DNA from: Nostoc sp. CHAB 5844 | Lineage (GTDB): Bacteria; Cyanobacteriota; Cyanobacteriia; Cyanobacteriales; Nostocaceae | Direction of reading: 5' to 3' | DNA length: 52,646 nucleotides | Assembly (NCBI RefSeq): GCF_020829595.1 | Contig: NZ_JAIVFW010000055.1 | Coordinates: 1-52,646 of the forward strand | Shown here: positions 33,585 through 42,081 of the stretch, piece after piece | Layout of the letters: each line of letters opens with the position of its first letter | Numbering within the stretch: position 1 is the stretch's first letter | Translations under genes and position numbers: made by a program | The notes under the pieces: model-generated | Told to the model about the DNA's origin: nothing | The model's input: the letters and a program-made list of their open reading frames with translations, nothing else | Database searches by the model: none

Positions 33585-34675
33585 TTAAACTCCAAATTGA
33601 ATCCACCAGTGAAAACCAGTTAGCCCACGAATTAAATCTTGCTGCTGGAGTAAAGATTGACAGCGATGATATAAAACATCCTCTAAATCATCAAGTGTCT
33701 CAAAAGATTGATTAGCAATTGGTTCGTCAACCAAAGTCCACAACCGTTCTGCGGGTTGTAATTCAGGTGAATAAGATGGCAAAAATGTTAAATGTAGACC
33801 TTCGGGAATTTCTAAATTCTTGCTTGTATGCCAGTCGGCTCGGTCAACAGCTCAAAGAATGTGTTTATTAACACCTAAGCCAAATTCACATGCAAAATCG
33901 GCTAAAACCTGATTAAACAATTGTGTATTCACATAAGGGAGAATCCACCAATAAGTTTCTCCGGTTTGAGGATGTAAAAAGCCATATAACCATAACCACT
34001 TAAACCGCCAATTAACATTAGCGATTGGTGTTTCTCCTTCGGGTACGTAAATTCGTCGCAAAATAGGTTTGAGTCCTAAGCGTTAGCGAAGCGGTAGCGA
34101 GTCTTCGAGCGTCTGTTCATCCTCACACCACAACTGAACTTCTGCATCCGGGTAGGTGACTTGGAGTGCTTCTACTTGTGCTGCTAGTTTTTTTTCCAGG
34201 CTGATTGCTCAAAATAATCACTTTTTGTGTGAGATGGGCGGGGTACTCTGAGTCTAAAAGTCATCTGCCGCAATATCTCCCATCCCCTTTGTCGGCTGAT
34301 ATGAGTTCCTGTAGCTTCAGTTAACCAATCTGCTACCTTCCTGCCGTTCCATAATCCTCCGTCCGGTGCTTTCCCTTGTAACGCCTGCCATAGATGCGCT
34401 TGCTGGATATCATCTACTAGAGGCTCTGTTCCTTGGTTTGAGTGCCTGTGATCGCCTAATCCTTCCACCCCTGATTCGTTGTATCTTTTTACCAATGCGT
34501 ATATCCATGTTCTGCTGTAGCTTGTTATTTCCTCTACTTCTTCTGTTTTTTTTCCTTGTGCCAATAACCAGATAATCTGATACTGACGGCTTTGTATTCC
34601 ATCAGTAGCTTGACGGTAACGTTGTTCTAACTCTTCAAGATTTAGATGTGTGGCTACACGAATTCGTTTTGGCAT
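33585..34675 (-). pseudogene. IS630 transposase, with frameshift, stop and small-repeat insertion
   Basis: The N-terminal part (to about 34190) has the helix-turn-helix region (QYQIIWLLAQGKKTEEVEEI) and the winged-helix WNGRKVADWLTEATG. At an A8 run at 34189-34196 the frame ends with WKKN; a shift of one base restores KLAAQVEALQ...LWCEDE with the first catalytic Asp/Glu of the DDE domain. Next a 30-bp insertion brings a TAA. The frame continues RLGLKPILRRIYVPEGETP through VNKHIL, then TGA, then AVDRADWHTSKNLEIPEG and LPSYSPELQPAERLW. The A8 shift may be programmed as in some IS families, but the TAA and the TGA leave it dead. Confidence 0.88.
34083..34112. repeat. 30-bp small dispersed repeat inserted in the transposase
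   Basis: Removing exactly 30 bp joins CEDEQ to RLGLKPI in frame, as intact IS630 proteins read. The inserted bases (GCGAAGCGGTAGCGAG plus flanks) resemble small GC-rich repeats seen elsewhere in the window, for example near 43400. Confidence 0.7.
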
Positions 34676-34770
34676 TATTCATCTTTGCACTCACTACTTT
34701 TATCGTAAGCGATTATCCGGACATGATATTACGGGATGAGTAAAATTATTAGACAAAATGAATAGGTATG

Positions 34771-34805
34771 AAAAAAGCCCCAGTGCCTTGAAAAGCAAAA
34801 GGGCT
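34771..34805 (-). terminator. Rho-independent terminator for the 29-residue ORF transcript
   Basis: On the minus strand AGCCC...GGGCT (with an inner GC/GC pairing) is followed by TTTTTT. It is about 110 nt after the stop of the small ORF on the same strand. Confidence 0.65.
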
Positions 34806-34860
34806 GACAGTATGGTGTGAGGAGCAAACTATTTGTTTACTTCCATATAAGTTATCAAGC

Positions 34861-34884
34861 GAATGTGACAGTGTTATCACATTC
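34861..34884. promoter_or_regulatory. Palindrome GAATGTGA-N8-TCACATTC
   Basis: Perfect 8-bp inverted arms with an 8-nt spacer lie between the small ORF and its terminator. They look like a CRP-type half-site pair, but CRP sites have a 6-nt spacer, so a hairpin in the 3' UTR is as likely. Confidence 0.4.
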
Positions 34885-34913
34885 ATATGAAAATTATGCG
34901 ATCGCGTATAATT

Positions 34914-35003
34914 CTAGTTACGGCTAAAAAATACCGCTGCCAACACAATTAAACCCAAAAGCGCCAAGGGAACCCAAAGATTAGGAATATCTGATAAACT
35001 CAT
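34914..35003 (-). CDS. Putative 29-residue single-pass membrane peptide
   Basis: ATG at 35003 opens a frame ending TAG at 34914. The peptide starts MSLSDIPNLWVPL, continues with a hydrophobic helix (ALLGLIVLAAVFF) and ends SRN. Length and shape match the tiny one-helix subunits of cyanobacterial photosystem, cytochrome b6f or NDH-1 complexes, but it is not PetN, PetG, PsbM or PsaM as I remember them. An intrinsic terminator follows on the same strand. It is divergent from the large redox fusion gene, separated by only about 75 bp, so the two may share a promoter region. No Shine-Dalgarno sequence is obvious. Confidence 0.6.
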   Translation of the reverse strand: MSLSDIPNLWVPLALLGLIVLAAVFFSRN

Positions 35004-35077
35004 CACGCAGTGCTTTTGACATTCATTTCAGGGATAATTCCATTTATACAGCAAGCAGCCTGCACGGAAAACCCACA

Positions 35078-37597
35078 ATGACATCACAAGAAACAGTCAT
35101 TTGGCTACAAGAACGGACAACTTTAGGCATTCTCTCATCTGCGGCGTTGAATGCGATCGCTCAAGTCTTGGAAGAACGAGTTGTACCACAAGGCAGCAGC
35201 CTTGTAAGCGAGGGTGCTGTCCCAGAAGCCCTTTACATCCTTAAAGATGGTCAAATTGAAAGCGATACCAGCAAAAGTAGCTCTACCCTAGCTTGTGGCT
35301 TTCTGCCAGGATCAGTAATTAACCTCAAAGAACTGCTGTTAGATGAACTAACACCATCTACAATCATAGCGCTCATAGAATGCCATGTATGGACTATCCC
35401 GGCTGCTGAATTTCGCACCTTAGCCACCCAATACCCAGAAATTACCCAAGTATTATCTCGCTCCTTAGCACAAGAATTAGCGCAAGTCACATCAGCTTTA
35501 ACTTACGAACAAGAACGTTCTGTCGCCTTGCGTCCTTATTTAGTTACAAAAGCTCAACGGGGTATTGTTGGCACAAGTCGCTATGCAGTACGTTTACGTG
35601 AACAAATCCGAGAAGCTGCGGCTGACCGTAAATCGGTAGAAATATTCGGTGAACCAGGCTTAGAAAAAGATAATATCGCTGCCCTAATTCACTTTGGTTC
35701 ATCCAAACGCCGAGAACCGATTATCAAAATTAATTGTGGCATTCTGCAAACGAGTGGTCTAGACTTATTTGGTCGTGCTGGCGGTAAACCAGGACTTTTA
35801 GAATGGCTGGGAGAAGGCACTTTAGTACTCAATAACATCCAAGAATTGCCTCTAGAGTTGTTACCAGCAATGGTGCAGTTAGTCAAAACAGGCACTTACA
35901 ACCCTGTTACTCGTGCTGGCGAACCAACAGCCGCACCCCGTTCCAGCCAAGCCCGGATTTTGATTATTTCCGAAAAAACTGAGTCCAAAATTGAACGCTG
36001 CGTAGGCCGGATGATTAAAGTACCCCCATTACGGGTGCGGAAGGCTGATATTAAAGCACAGGTAGAATATTACATCAGTCTTTATGTGCGATCGCGCGGT
36101 CTACCAAAACCCCACATCACCCCCGAAGCACTGCGCCGCTTGCAGTCTTATGACTTTCCTGGCAATCTCAAGGAGTTGAAAAATTTAGTAGAACGAGCAA
36201 TTGTTCAAGCAGGAGAACGACTGGAATTAACAGAAGAAATCTTTTGGTCAGCCGAAACTCATAAAAAACAATTTCGTGTCAATTTGTTGAATGTCTATCC
36301 TAGGTTGCGAAAGTTCTTACGGAGTGACTGGTGGCCAGACCGCATTAACTATAGCTTGACTGTGGCAGCTTTTGCTTTCATGGTTGGAGTGTTATTTCTG
36401 GGGCCGCAAACACGTGATCGCAATTTTGCTTTAAATTTGTTTTGGGCTTGGTGGTGGCCTTTCTTTTTATTTATCTTCCCCTTTTTAGGTCGCGTGTGGT
36501 GTGCGGTCTGCCCTTTCATGATTTACGGCGAAATTACCCAAAAGCTATCTCTGTGGCTATTTCCTCGCCAACTCAAACGCTGGCCTAGAGAAAAAGCCGA
36601 AAAATGGGGTGGATGGTTTGTATTTGGCTTATTTACTTTAATTTTCCTCTGGGAAGAACTCTGGCACTTAGAAAATACAGCTTACCTGTCTGCTTGTTTG
36701 CTGTTGTTAATTACCGCCGGGGCAATGATTTTCTCAGCCATATTTGAACGCCGATTTTGGTGTCGCTATCTCTGTCCCATTGGCGGAATGAATGGTTTAT
36801 TTGCCAAACTCTCCATGACAGAACTGCGGGCGCAGCAAGGTATTTGTTCTGCTACTTGTACCACATATCAGTGTTACAAGGGCGGGCCGCAAAAAGGCGA
36901 AGGCATGGAAACCAATGGCTGTCCGTTATATTCTCATCCAGCCCAATTGGAAGATAACAGAGATTGCGTCTTGTGCATGACTTGTTTAAAAGCTTGTCCC
37001 CATCGTTCTGTTGAGTTTAACTTGCGTCCCCCTGGCATTGAACTGTGGACAACTCATGTACCACACCAGTATGAGGTTGCATTATTATTTTTACTTTTGG
37101 GTGGTGTATATCTGCACCGTTTACCAGAATTGCAATCATCGTTGGGCTTGCATCTAGACTTAACCCAATTTTGGCAACATTTAGGCTTATCAGTCCTAGT
37201 TTTAATTGTCCCAGCTGCTGTAACTTGGGTAGCATATAGCTTGATACAACTATTCAATTTTCAGCGTAAGCCTAAACCATTCATAGAACTTGCCTATGGT
37301 TACTTACCATTGGTCTTAGGAGGTAATTTAGCTCATTACTTGCGTTTAGGTTTAGGAGAAGGTGGGCGAATTTTACCCGTGACTTTAGCTACTTTTGGGT
37401 TGAATAGCGATTTACCTGTACTAGTAGCACATCCGGCAGTTATTGCCTTTTTACAAGGTTCTACTTTAATTGTTTCTGTGCTGTTAACGATAGTATTAAC
37501 GCAAAAAATAGCACGTCAACCGCTGCGATCGCTCCTTTGGCAACATTTAGCAACTATTGGGTTAGCAGCTAGTATGTGGATATTAATAGTCTTTTAG
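35078..37597 (+). CDS. CRP-like / degenerate sigma54-activator AAA / membrane polyferredoxin fusion
   Basis: 839 residues in three parts. Residues 10-140: cyclic-nucleotide-binding-like domain (VVPQGSSLVSEGAVPEALYILKDG). Residues 160-390: the AAA domain of sigma54 enhancer-binding proteins, but altered. Walker A reads GEPGLEKD (191-198), Walker B LVLNNI (249-254) instead of LDE, and the GAFTGA loop is missing (DLFGRAGGKPGLLEW). The VPPLRVRKADI and PGNLKELKNLVERAI segments remain. Residues 420-839: about eight transmembrane helices with NapH/NosR/CcoG-like cysteines (C475, C478, C562, C566) and a ferredoxin cluster CVLCMTCLKACP (630-640). Cyanobacteria lack sigma54, so this is not a classical activator. 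I infer a membrane redox or electron-transfer protein with a cytosolic sensory module. Confidence 0.85.
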   Translation: MTSQETVIWLQERTTLGILSSAALNAIAQVLEERVVPQGSSLVSEGAVPEALYILKDGQIESDTSKSSSTLACGFLPGSVINLKELLLDELTPSTIIALIECHVWTIPAAEFRTLATQYPEITQVLSRSLAQELAQVTSALTYEQERSVALRPYLVTKAQRGIVGTSRYAVRLREQIREAAADRKSVEIFGEPGLEKDNIAALIHFGSSKRREPIIKINCGILQTSGLDLFGRAGGKPGLLEWLGEGTLVLNNIQELPLELLPAMVQLVKTGTYNPVTRAGEPTAAPRSSQARILIISEKTESKIERCVGRMIKVPPLRVRKADIKAQVEYYISLYVRSRGLPKPHITPEALRRLQSYDFPGNLKELKNLVERAIVQAGERLELTEEIFWSAETHKKQFRVNLLNVYPRLRKFLRSDWWPDRINYSLTVAAFAFMVGVLFLGPQTRDRNFALNLFWAWWWPFFLFIFPFLGRVWCAVCPFMIYGEITQKLSLWLFPRQLKRWPREKAEKWGGWFVFGLFTLIFLWEELWHLENTAYLSACLLLLITAGAMIFSAIFERRFWCRYLCPIGGMNGLFAKLSMTELRAQQGICSATCTTYQCYKGGPQKGEGMETNGCPLYSHPAQLEDNRDCVLCMTCLKACPHRSVEFNLRPPGIELWTTHVPHQYEVALLFLLLGGVYLHRLPELQSSLGLHLDLTQFWQHLGLSVLVLIVPAAVTWVAYSLIQLFNFQRKPKPFIELAYGYLPLVLGGNLAHYLRLGLGEGGRILPVTLATFGLNSDLPVLVAHPAVIAFLQGSTLIVSVLLTIVLTQKIARQPLRSLLWQHLATIGLAASMWILIVF

Positions 37598-37764
37598 CTA
37601 GACTAACTTGGTCAATTCAATACTCAAAATTTAAAATCCTTGATTGAATTCAAAGATTGTATAAACTTTGAGCTAGATATTTATTACTATTTAAATTTTT
37701 GTTTATATTAACACTCAGTACAAATGTAGTCTGCTCAAGATACCTTTATCAACTCAAACTCCTT

Positions 37765-38478
37765 ATGATGTCAACACCCACTGTTACTTCTCATGCAGGA
37801 GGTTATGCTGTGGATGAATTAGCGCTACTTGTGACTCAACGTAATGCAGCTAATTTTGTAAAACAGCCCTTACACCGCTCAACCTCAAGCATTACAAAAA
37901 GATTCATTGACATTTTAGGAGCTATTGTTGGACTGATTATTACAGCCATCGTGGCAATTCCCATAGCAATCGTAACAAAAATTACTAATCCCGGCCCGAT
38001 ATTTTATTCCCAAATTCGCTGCGGTATAAACGGAAAACCTTTCCGCATCTGGAAATTTCGTTCAATGGTTGTGAATGCTGACCAACTTAAGCATTTAGTA
38101 AAAAATCAAGCTCAAGGTCACATCTTTAAATCTGTTGATGACCCTCGCATCACTCCAGTCGGTAAATTCTTGCGTCGCACTAGCTTGGATGAATTACCAC
38201 AGTTTTGGAATGTTCTCAAGGGAGAAATGAGCTTAGTAGGGACGCGTCCCCCTACACCTGATGAAGTCATGTACTATGCACCCCATCACTGGGAGAGATT
38301 AAGAGTCAAGCCAGGTATGACGGGAGAATGGCAAGTAAATGGTCGTTCCAGCATCAAAGATTTTGAAACCATCGTTAAAATGGATATTGATTATCAACGT
38401 AAGTGGTCTATAGTTTATGACCTAACGCTGATATTTAAAACAATCTGGGTGGTTTTTCACAAAAGTGGCGCTTATTAG
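37765..38478 (+). CDS. Polyprenyl-phosphate sugar-1-phosphate transferase (exopolysaccharide initiation)
   Basis: About 237 residues from ATG at 37765 (a second ATG follows at once). Family pattern: KRFIDILGAIVGLIITAIVA membrane helix, NPGPIFYSQIRCGINGKPFRIWKFRSM, DPRITPVGKFLRRTSLDELPQ, WNVLKGEMSLVGTRPPTP and the terminal KPGMTGEWQVNGRSSIKDFE. This is the catalytic domain of WcaJ/RfbP-type transferases that load the first sugar phosphate onto undecaprenyl phosphate. It starts the polysaccharide region. A second member is at 42684-43445, also without the large N-terminal membrane domain. Confidence 0.92.
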   Translation: MMSTPTVTSHAGGYAVDELALLVTQRNAANFVKQPLHRSTSSITKRFIDILGAIVGLIITAIVAIPIAIVTKITNPGPIFYSQIRCGINGKPFRIWKFRSMVVNADQLKHLVKNQAQGHIFKSVDDPRITPVGKFLRRTSLDELPQFWNVLKGEMSLVGTRPPTPDEVMYYAPHHWERLRVKPGMTGEWQVNGRSSIKDFETIVKMDIDYQRKWSIVYDLTLIFKTIWVVFHKSGAY

Positions 38479-38484
38479 TCAAAA

Positions 38485-39324
38485 TTAACCCTTAACACCA
38501 CTACCTGTTTCAGTCGGTACGATGTAGCGTTGTAAAAATAGAAATAATATGAGTACTGGGGCAATAGAAATAATTGAGCCAGCCGCTACTAACCGCCAGT
38601 CTAAAGAAAAAGTACCAGCTAATTTCGACACTCCCAAAGGTAAGGTATAGAGTTTTTCGTCTTGAATAACAATTAAAGGCCAAAGAAAGTCACTCCAAGA
38701 GCCAATAAAGACAAAAATTGCCAGAGTGACTAATGCTGGACGAATAGCAGGTAACATAATATGCCACCATAAACCTAACTCTGAACTACCATCCATACGG
38801 GCAGCTTCTTCTATTTCTTTTGGCACCCCCATGAAAGCTTGCCGTAGTAAAAAAATCCCAAAAGCAGAAGCTAAACTAGGAAAAATCATTCCCCAATAAG
38901 TGTTTACTAAGTGTAGTTGGACTGTCAAAATGTATAAAGGAATCATGACAATCTGAAACGGAATCATGATTGTAGAGACGATCGCAATAAAAATCCAGTC
39001 TCTCCCTGGAAATGACAATCTTGCTAAAGGGTAAGCAGCTAAAGCACAAAATAGTAGATTCAAGCCAACAGTCAGCACAGAAACCAAAGTACTGTTATAT
39101 AAATACTGGGCAAAGGGTAAAGATTGCCAAACACTAGCAAAATTGCCTAGAGTTGGTTGACTCGGCAGTAATTGTGGCGGCGACTGCAAAATATTTTCTG
39201 TTGGCGATTTTAAAGCTGTACTGATTAACCACAGTAGTGGAAACAGCGTTAACAGTGCGATCGCTCCTAATAATCCATAGGTTATCAGAATTTGCCAACG
39301 CGAGTTGTTTATCTTTAGCTTCAT
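38485..39324 (-). CDS. Carbohydrate ABC transporter permease (MalG family)
   Basis: 279 residues, six transmembrane helices. The MalG/UgpE pattern is present: TYGLLGAIALLTLFPLLWLI with the first helix, PLYILTVQLHLVNTYWGMIF, and the EAA motif EIEEAARMDGSSELGLWWHIMLP that contacts the ATPase. The end (LFLFLQRYIVPTETGSGVKG) is typical. No partner permease, binding protein or ATPase is in the window, which is common in cyanobacteria where sugar importer genes are scattered. It converges with the sugar transferase gene (only 6 bp apart). Confidence 0.9.
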   Translation of the reverse strand: MKLKINNSRWQILITYGLLGAIALLTLFPLLWLISTALKSPTENILQSPPQLLPSQPTLGNFASVWQSLPFAQYLYNSTLVSVLTVGLNLLFCALAAYPLARLSFPGRDWIFIAIVSTIMIPFQIVMIPLYILTVQLHLVNTYWGMIFPSLASAFGIFLLRQAFMGVPKEIEEAARMDGSSELGLWWHIMLPAIRPALVTLAIFVFIGSWSDFLWPLIVIQDEKLYTLPLGVSKLAGTFSLDWRLVAAGSIISIAPVLILFLFLQRYIVPTETGSGVKG

Positions 39325-39372
39325 AAATATTTAACTCAGTAAAGTCTATCTCTATCTACAACAAAGAGTATT

Positions 39373-39948
39373 TTAAGGATAAATAATGAATTTAGTTTCT
39401 GTAGAAATTGCTTGTAAAGGTTTATCCCATTTTTCTGTTGGTAGTTGAGGTAAGAAAGCAAAATCAAATAATATACCTACAGTTGGTTTATTTGCCCATT
39501 CTGGAGAACTGAGTAAGCGATCATAATATCCACCACCATAGCCCAAGCGATATCCTTGGCGATCGCAAGCTACACTAGGCACAAGAATTAAATCAACTTC
39601 GCTAGGATCTATTGTTGGGGCATCAGGATGCGGTTCGCTAATGCCATAGCTGTTAATTTGCACCGAGTCAGCAGATGTCCAAATATGCCAAGACAGGGAA
39701 TTACCAACGCAGCGGGGAAATCCCCATTGATATTTAGTATCTGCAAATAAAGGACTGAGATCAGGTTCTTGACGAAAGCTAAAATAAGCAAGTATTGTTT
39801 TTGTTTGAGTCGAGAGAATAGAAGCTTGAAGTTGTGTACAGATGCGATCGCTTTTTTCTCTCCACTCTGAAAAAGATATTGATTGCCGCTTTTTTAGTAA
39901 CGTGCGGCGTAATTTAACTTTATCTAGTTGAATATCAACTGTATCCAT
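39373..39948 (-). CDS. 5-formyltetrahydrofolate cyclo-ligase
   Basis: About 191 residues from ATG at 39948 (MDTVDIQLDKVKLRRTLLKKR). Core motifs are RRTLLKKRQSISFSEW at the N-terminus, YFSFRQEPDLSPL, and the signature VPSVACDRQGYRLGYGGGYYDRLL near 130-153, which binds ATP and the folate. The enzyme makes 5,10-methenyl-THF from 5-formyl-THF. Lies just upstream of the ABC permease gene on the same strand with a 48-bp gap, without functional link. A dispersed palindrome follows its start region. Confidence 0.92.
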   Translation of the reverse strand: MDTVDIQLDKVKLRRTLLKKRQSISFSEWREKSDRICTQLQASILSTQTKTILAYFSFRQEPDLSPLFADTKYQWGFPRCVGNSLSWHIWTSADSVQINSYGISEPHPDAPTIDPSEVDLILVPSVACDRQGYRLGYGGGYYDRLLSSPEWANKPTVGILFDFAFLPQLPTEKWDKPLQAISTETKFIIYP

Positions 39949-39970
39949 GAAAGAATTTACCCACAAAAAT

Positions 39971-40001
39971 TGTAGAGACGTTGCAATGCAACGTCTCTAC
40001 A
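39971..40001. repeat. 31-nt dispersed perfect palindrome, copy 3
   Basis: TGTAGAGACGTTGCA and TGCAACGTCTCTACA pair perfectly around an A. It differs from copy 1 by A-to-T and the matching T-to-A in the arms, again a compensatory pair. Confidence 0.85.
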
Positions 40002-40027
40002 TCAAGATAACGTTTACCTTGTAGTAT

Positions 40028-40996
40028 TTAGGCAGCGTTTTGACGATACCAATCAATGGTATTTTTCAACCCTTGCTCAAAGCTAACTTGAGCCGTGAAA
40101 CCAAAAGCTTGCTTGGCTCGTTCAGTATCTAAACACCTGCGGGGTTGACCATTGGGTTTGTCTGTTTCCCAAACAATTTCACCGTCAAATTCCATCAATT
40201 CGCAGATGAGGGTAATCAAATCACGGATGGAAATCTCATAACCAGTACCTAAGTTAACTGGTTCTGCGTCATTGTACAATTGAGTCCCCATAACAATCCC
40301 TCGCGCTGCATCTTCAGAATAGAGAAACTCGCGGGTAGGACTGCCATCACCCCAAACGGGGAGTTGTTTTTCTCCCTTAATTTGGGCTTCGTGGACTTTG
40401 CGAATTAATGCTGGAATTACGTGCGAACTGCTGGGATCAAAGTTATCTTCTGGCCCGTACAAATTTACTGGCAGTAGATAAATACCATTAAACCCATATT
40501 GCTGACGATAAGATTGCAACTGCACTAACAGCGCTTTTTTCGCCACACCGTAGGGAGCATTAGTTTCTTCTGGGTAGCCATTCCAAAGGTCATCTTCTTT
40601 AAATGGCACTGGCGTAAATTTAGGGTAGGCACAGATTGTACCAACACAGACGAATTTTTCTACTCCAGCTTGATGGGCAGCGTGAATTAGCTGGGTTCCC
40701 ATAATTAAGTTGTCGTAGAATAACTCTGCGGGCTTTTCGCGGTTGAGACCAATCCCACCGACGTGAGCCGCTAGATGGATAATAATATCTTGTTGGTCAA
40801 CTGCGCGTTGACAGTTTTCCCAAACACGGATATCACATTCACGCGATCGCGGTACTGTAATTTTCGCATTATCAGCCCCAGCCTTACACAGCTGATCTAT
40901 TACCTGACGACCGAGGAATCCCGCCCCACCTGTGACGAGAATCCTTTTGTCTTTCAGTTCTAAGGCGGTCATGTTTTTATCCTCAGCGGTGTACAT
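40028..40996 (-). CDS. fcl: GDP-L-fucose synthase
   Basis: 322 residues. Extended [22 protein letters not shown] nucleotide site, [10 protein letters not shown], the catalytic Ser/Tyr/Lys in [10 protein letters not shown] and [16 protein letters not shown], then [19 protein letters not shown] and [19 protein letters not shown]. This combination is diagnostic for GMER (Fcl), which epimerises and reduces GDP-4-keto-6-deoxymannose to GDP-L-fucose. The ATG at 40996 overlaps the gmd stop by one base (TGATG), so translational coupling is likely; ATG at 40972 ([12 protein letters not shown]) is an alternative start. Confidence 0.93.
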   Translation of the reverse strand: MYTAEDKNMTALELKDKRILVTGGAGFLGRQVIDQLCKAGADNAKITVPRSRECDIRVWENCQRAVDQQDIIIHLAAHVGGIGLNREKPAELFYDNLIMGTQLIHAAHQAGVEKFVCVGTICAYPKFTPVPFKEDDLWNGYPEETNAPYGVAKKALLVQLQSYRQQYGFNGIYLLPVNLYGPEDNFDPSSSHVIPALIRKVHEAQIKGEKQLPVWGDGSPTREFLYSEDAARGIVMGTQLYNDAEPVNLGTGYEISIRDLITLICELMEFDGEIVWETDKPNGQPRRCLDTERAKQAFGFTAQVSFEQGLKNTIDWYRQNAA

Positions 40997-42081
40997 CAGA
41001 AGTGAAGAGCGCCCAGTTCTTGACGAATAGTAGCAATATCAACAGGTGTTGATGAACCATTACCATTCGGTGAAGTGTGTCCCAAAGCTTGTAAATCTGC
41101 TTCCACCATAAGGGCGACTAGTCCTTCAAAGGTCACAGAAGGTTCCCAACCTAACTTTTGTTTTGCCTTAGTAGGATCACCAATTAACAAGTCTACTTCT
41201 GCCGGACGCAGGTAGCGATCGTCAAATTCTACGTAATCTTGCCAATTGAGATTGACATAACCAAACGCCAACTCTAAAAATTCTCGGACTGAGTGGGTTT
41301 CGCCAGTGGCAATTACGTAATCATCTGGCTGGTCTTTTTGTAACATCAACCACATTGCTCGGACGTAATCTTTGGCGTAACCCCAATCTCGTTTAGCATC
41401 AAGATTACCCATATAGAGCTTTTTCTGCTTACCAGCAACAATTCTTGCTACTGCTCTAGTAATTTTGCGGGTAACAAAAGTTTCACCGCGTCGTGGTGAC
41501 TCATGATTAAACAAAATACCATTACAAGCAAACAAATTGTAAGATTCGCGGTAATTTACTGTTTGCCAATGAGCGTAAACTTTGGCACAAGCGTAGGGAC
41601 TACGGGGATAAAATGGCGTGGTTTCGCTTTGCGGTACGGCTTGGACTAAACCATACATTTCAGAAGAACCAGCTTGGTAGAAACGTACTTCCGTCCCAGT
41701 GCGTCGCTGATAATCTCGAATAGCTTCCAACAAACGCAGTGTACCCATACCAACTGCATCGACTGTATACTCTGGTGAATCAAAGCTCACCCTAACGTGA
41801 GATTGCGCTCCCAGGTTGTAAATTTCGGTTGGCTGAACTTCTTCTAGAATTCGTCGCAGCGTTGTACCATCTGTCAAGTCACCGTAGTGAAGCAACAACC
41901 GCACTCCCTCTTTATGGGGGTCTTCGTAAATGTGATCGATGCGGTCTGTATTGAAGGTGGAAGTCCGACGAATAATCCCGTGAACTTCATAACCTTGCTC
42001 TAACAAAAACTCACTTAAATATGAACCATCTTGACCGGTAATACCAGTAATCAACGCTCGCTTAGTTTGCACCATGCTCAA
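40996..42081 (-). CDS. gmd: GDP-mannose 4,6-dehydratase
   Basis: 361 residues. [21 protein letters not shown] at the start is the Gmd signature, then [96 protein letters not shown] and [19 protein letters not shown]. It converts GDP-mannose to GDP-4-keto-6-deoxymannose, the substrate of the overlapping fcl. The pair supplies GDP-fucose for exopolysaccharide or lipopolysaccharide. The ~40-residue tail after the core ([20 protein letters not shown]) is a low-conservation linker. Preceded by a 600-bp gene-free gap. Confidence 0.95.
   Translation of the reverse strand: MSMVQTKRALITGITGQDGSYLSEFLLEQGYEVHGIIRRTSTFNTDRIDHIYEDPHKEGVRLLLHYGDLTDGTTLRRILEEVQPTEIYNLGAQSHVRVSFDSPEYTVDAVGMGTLRLLEAIRDYQRRTGTEVRFYQAGSSEMYGLVQAVPQSETTPFYPRSPYACAKVYAHWQTVNYRESYNLFACNGILFNHESPRRGETFVTRKITRAVARIVAGKQKKLYMGNLDAKRDWGYAKDYVRAMWLMLQKDQPDDYVIATGETHSVREFLELAFGYVNLNWQDYVEFDDRYLRPAEVDLLIGDPTKAKQKLGWEPSVTFEGLVALMVEADLQALGHTSPNGNGSSTPVDIATIRQELGALHF

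Larger units (their letters stand above)
33561..34726 (-). mobile_element. IS630-family insertion sequence (decayed)
   Basis: Terminal inverted repeats begin TCATGTCTGGGTAAT at the left end and TCATGTCCGGATAAT (right end, reverse complement), and the similarity extends to about 28 bp. Both ends are flanked by TA (33559-33560 and 34727-34728), the target used by IS630/Tc1 elements. The element is about 1166 bp. Its transposase is on the minus strand. Confidence 0.88.

Noticed and set aside
34861-34884. Possible CRP/SyCRP1 operator
   Set aside because: The spacer between TGTGA and TCACA is 8 nt rather than 6, and it lies downstream of the small ORF; listed only as a palindrome.
37017-37257. 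Two minus-strand frames within the redox fusion gene
   Set aside because: They oppose transmembrane-coding sequence of the clearly real plus-strand gene and have no start signals.
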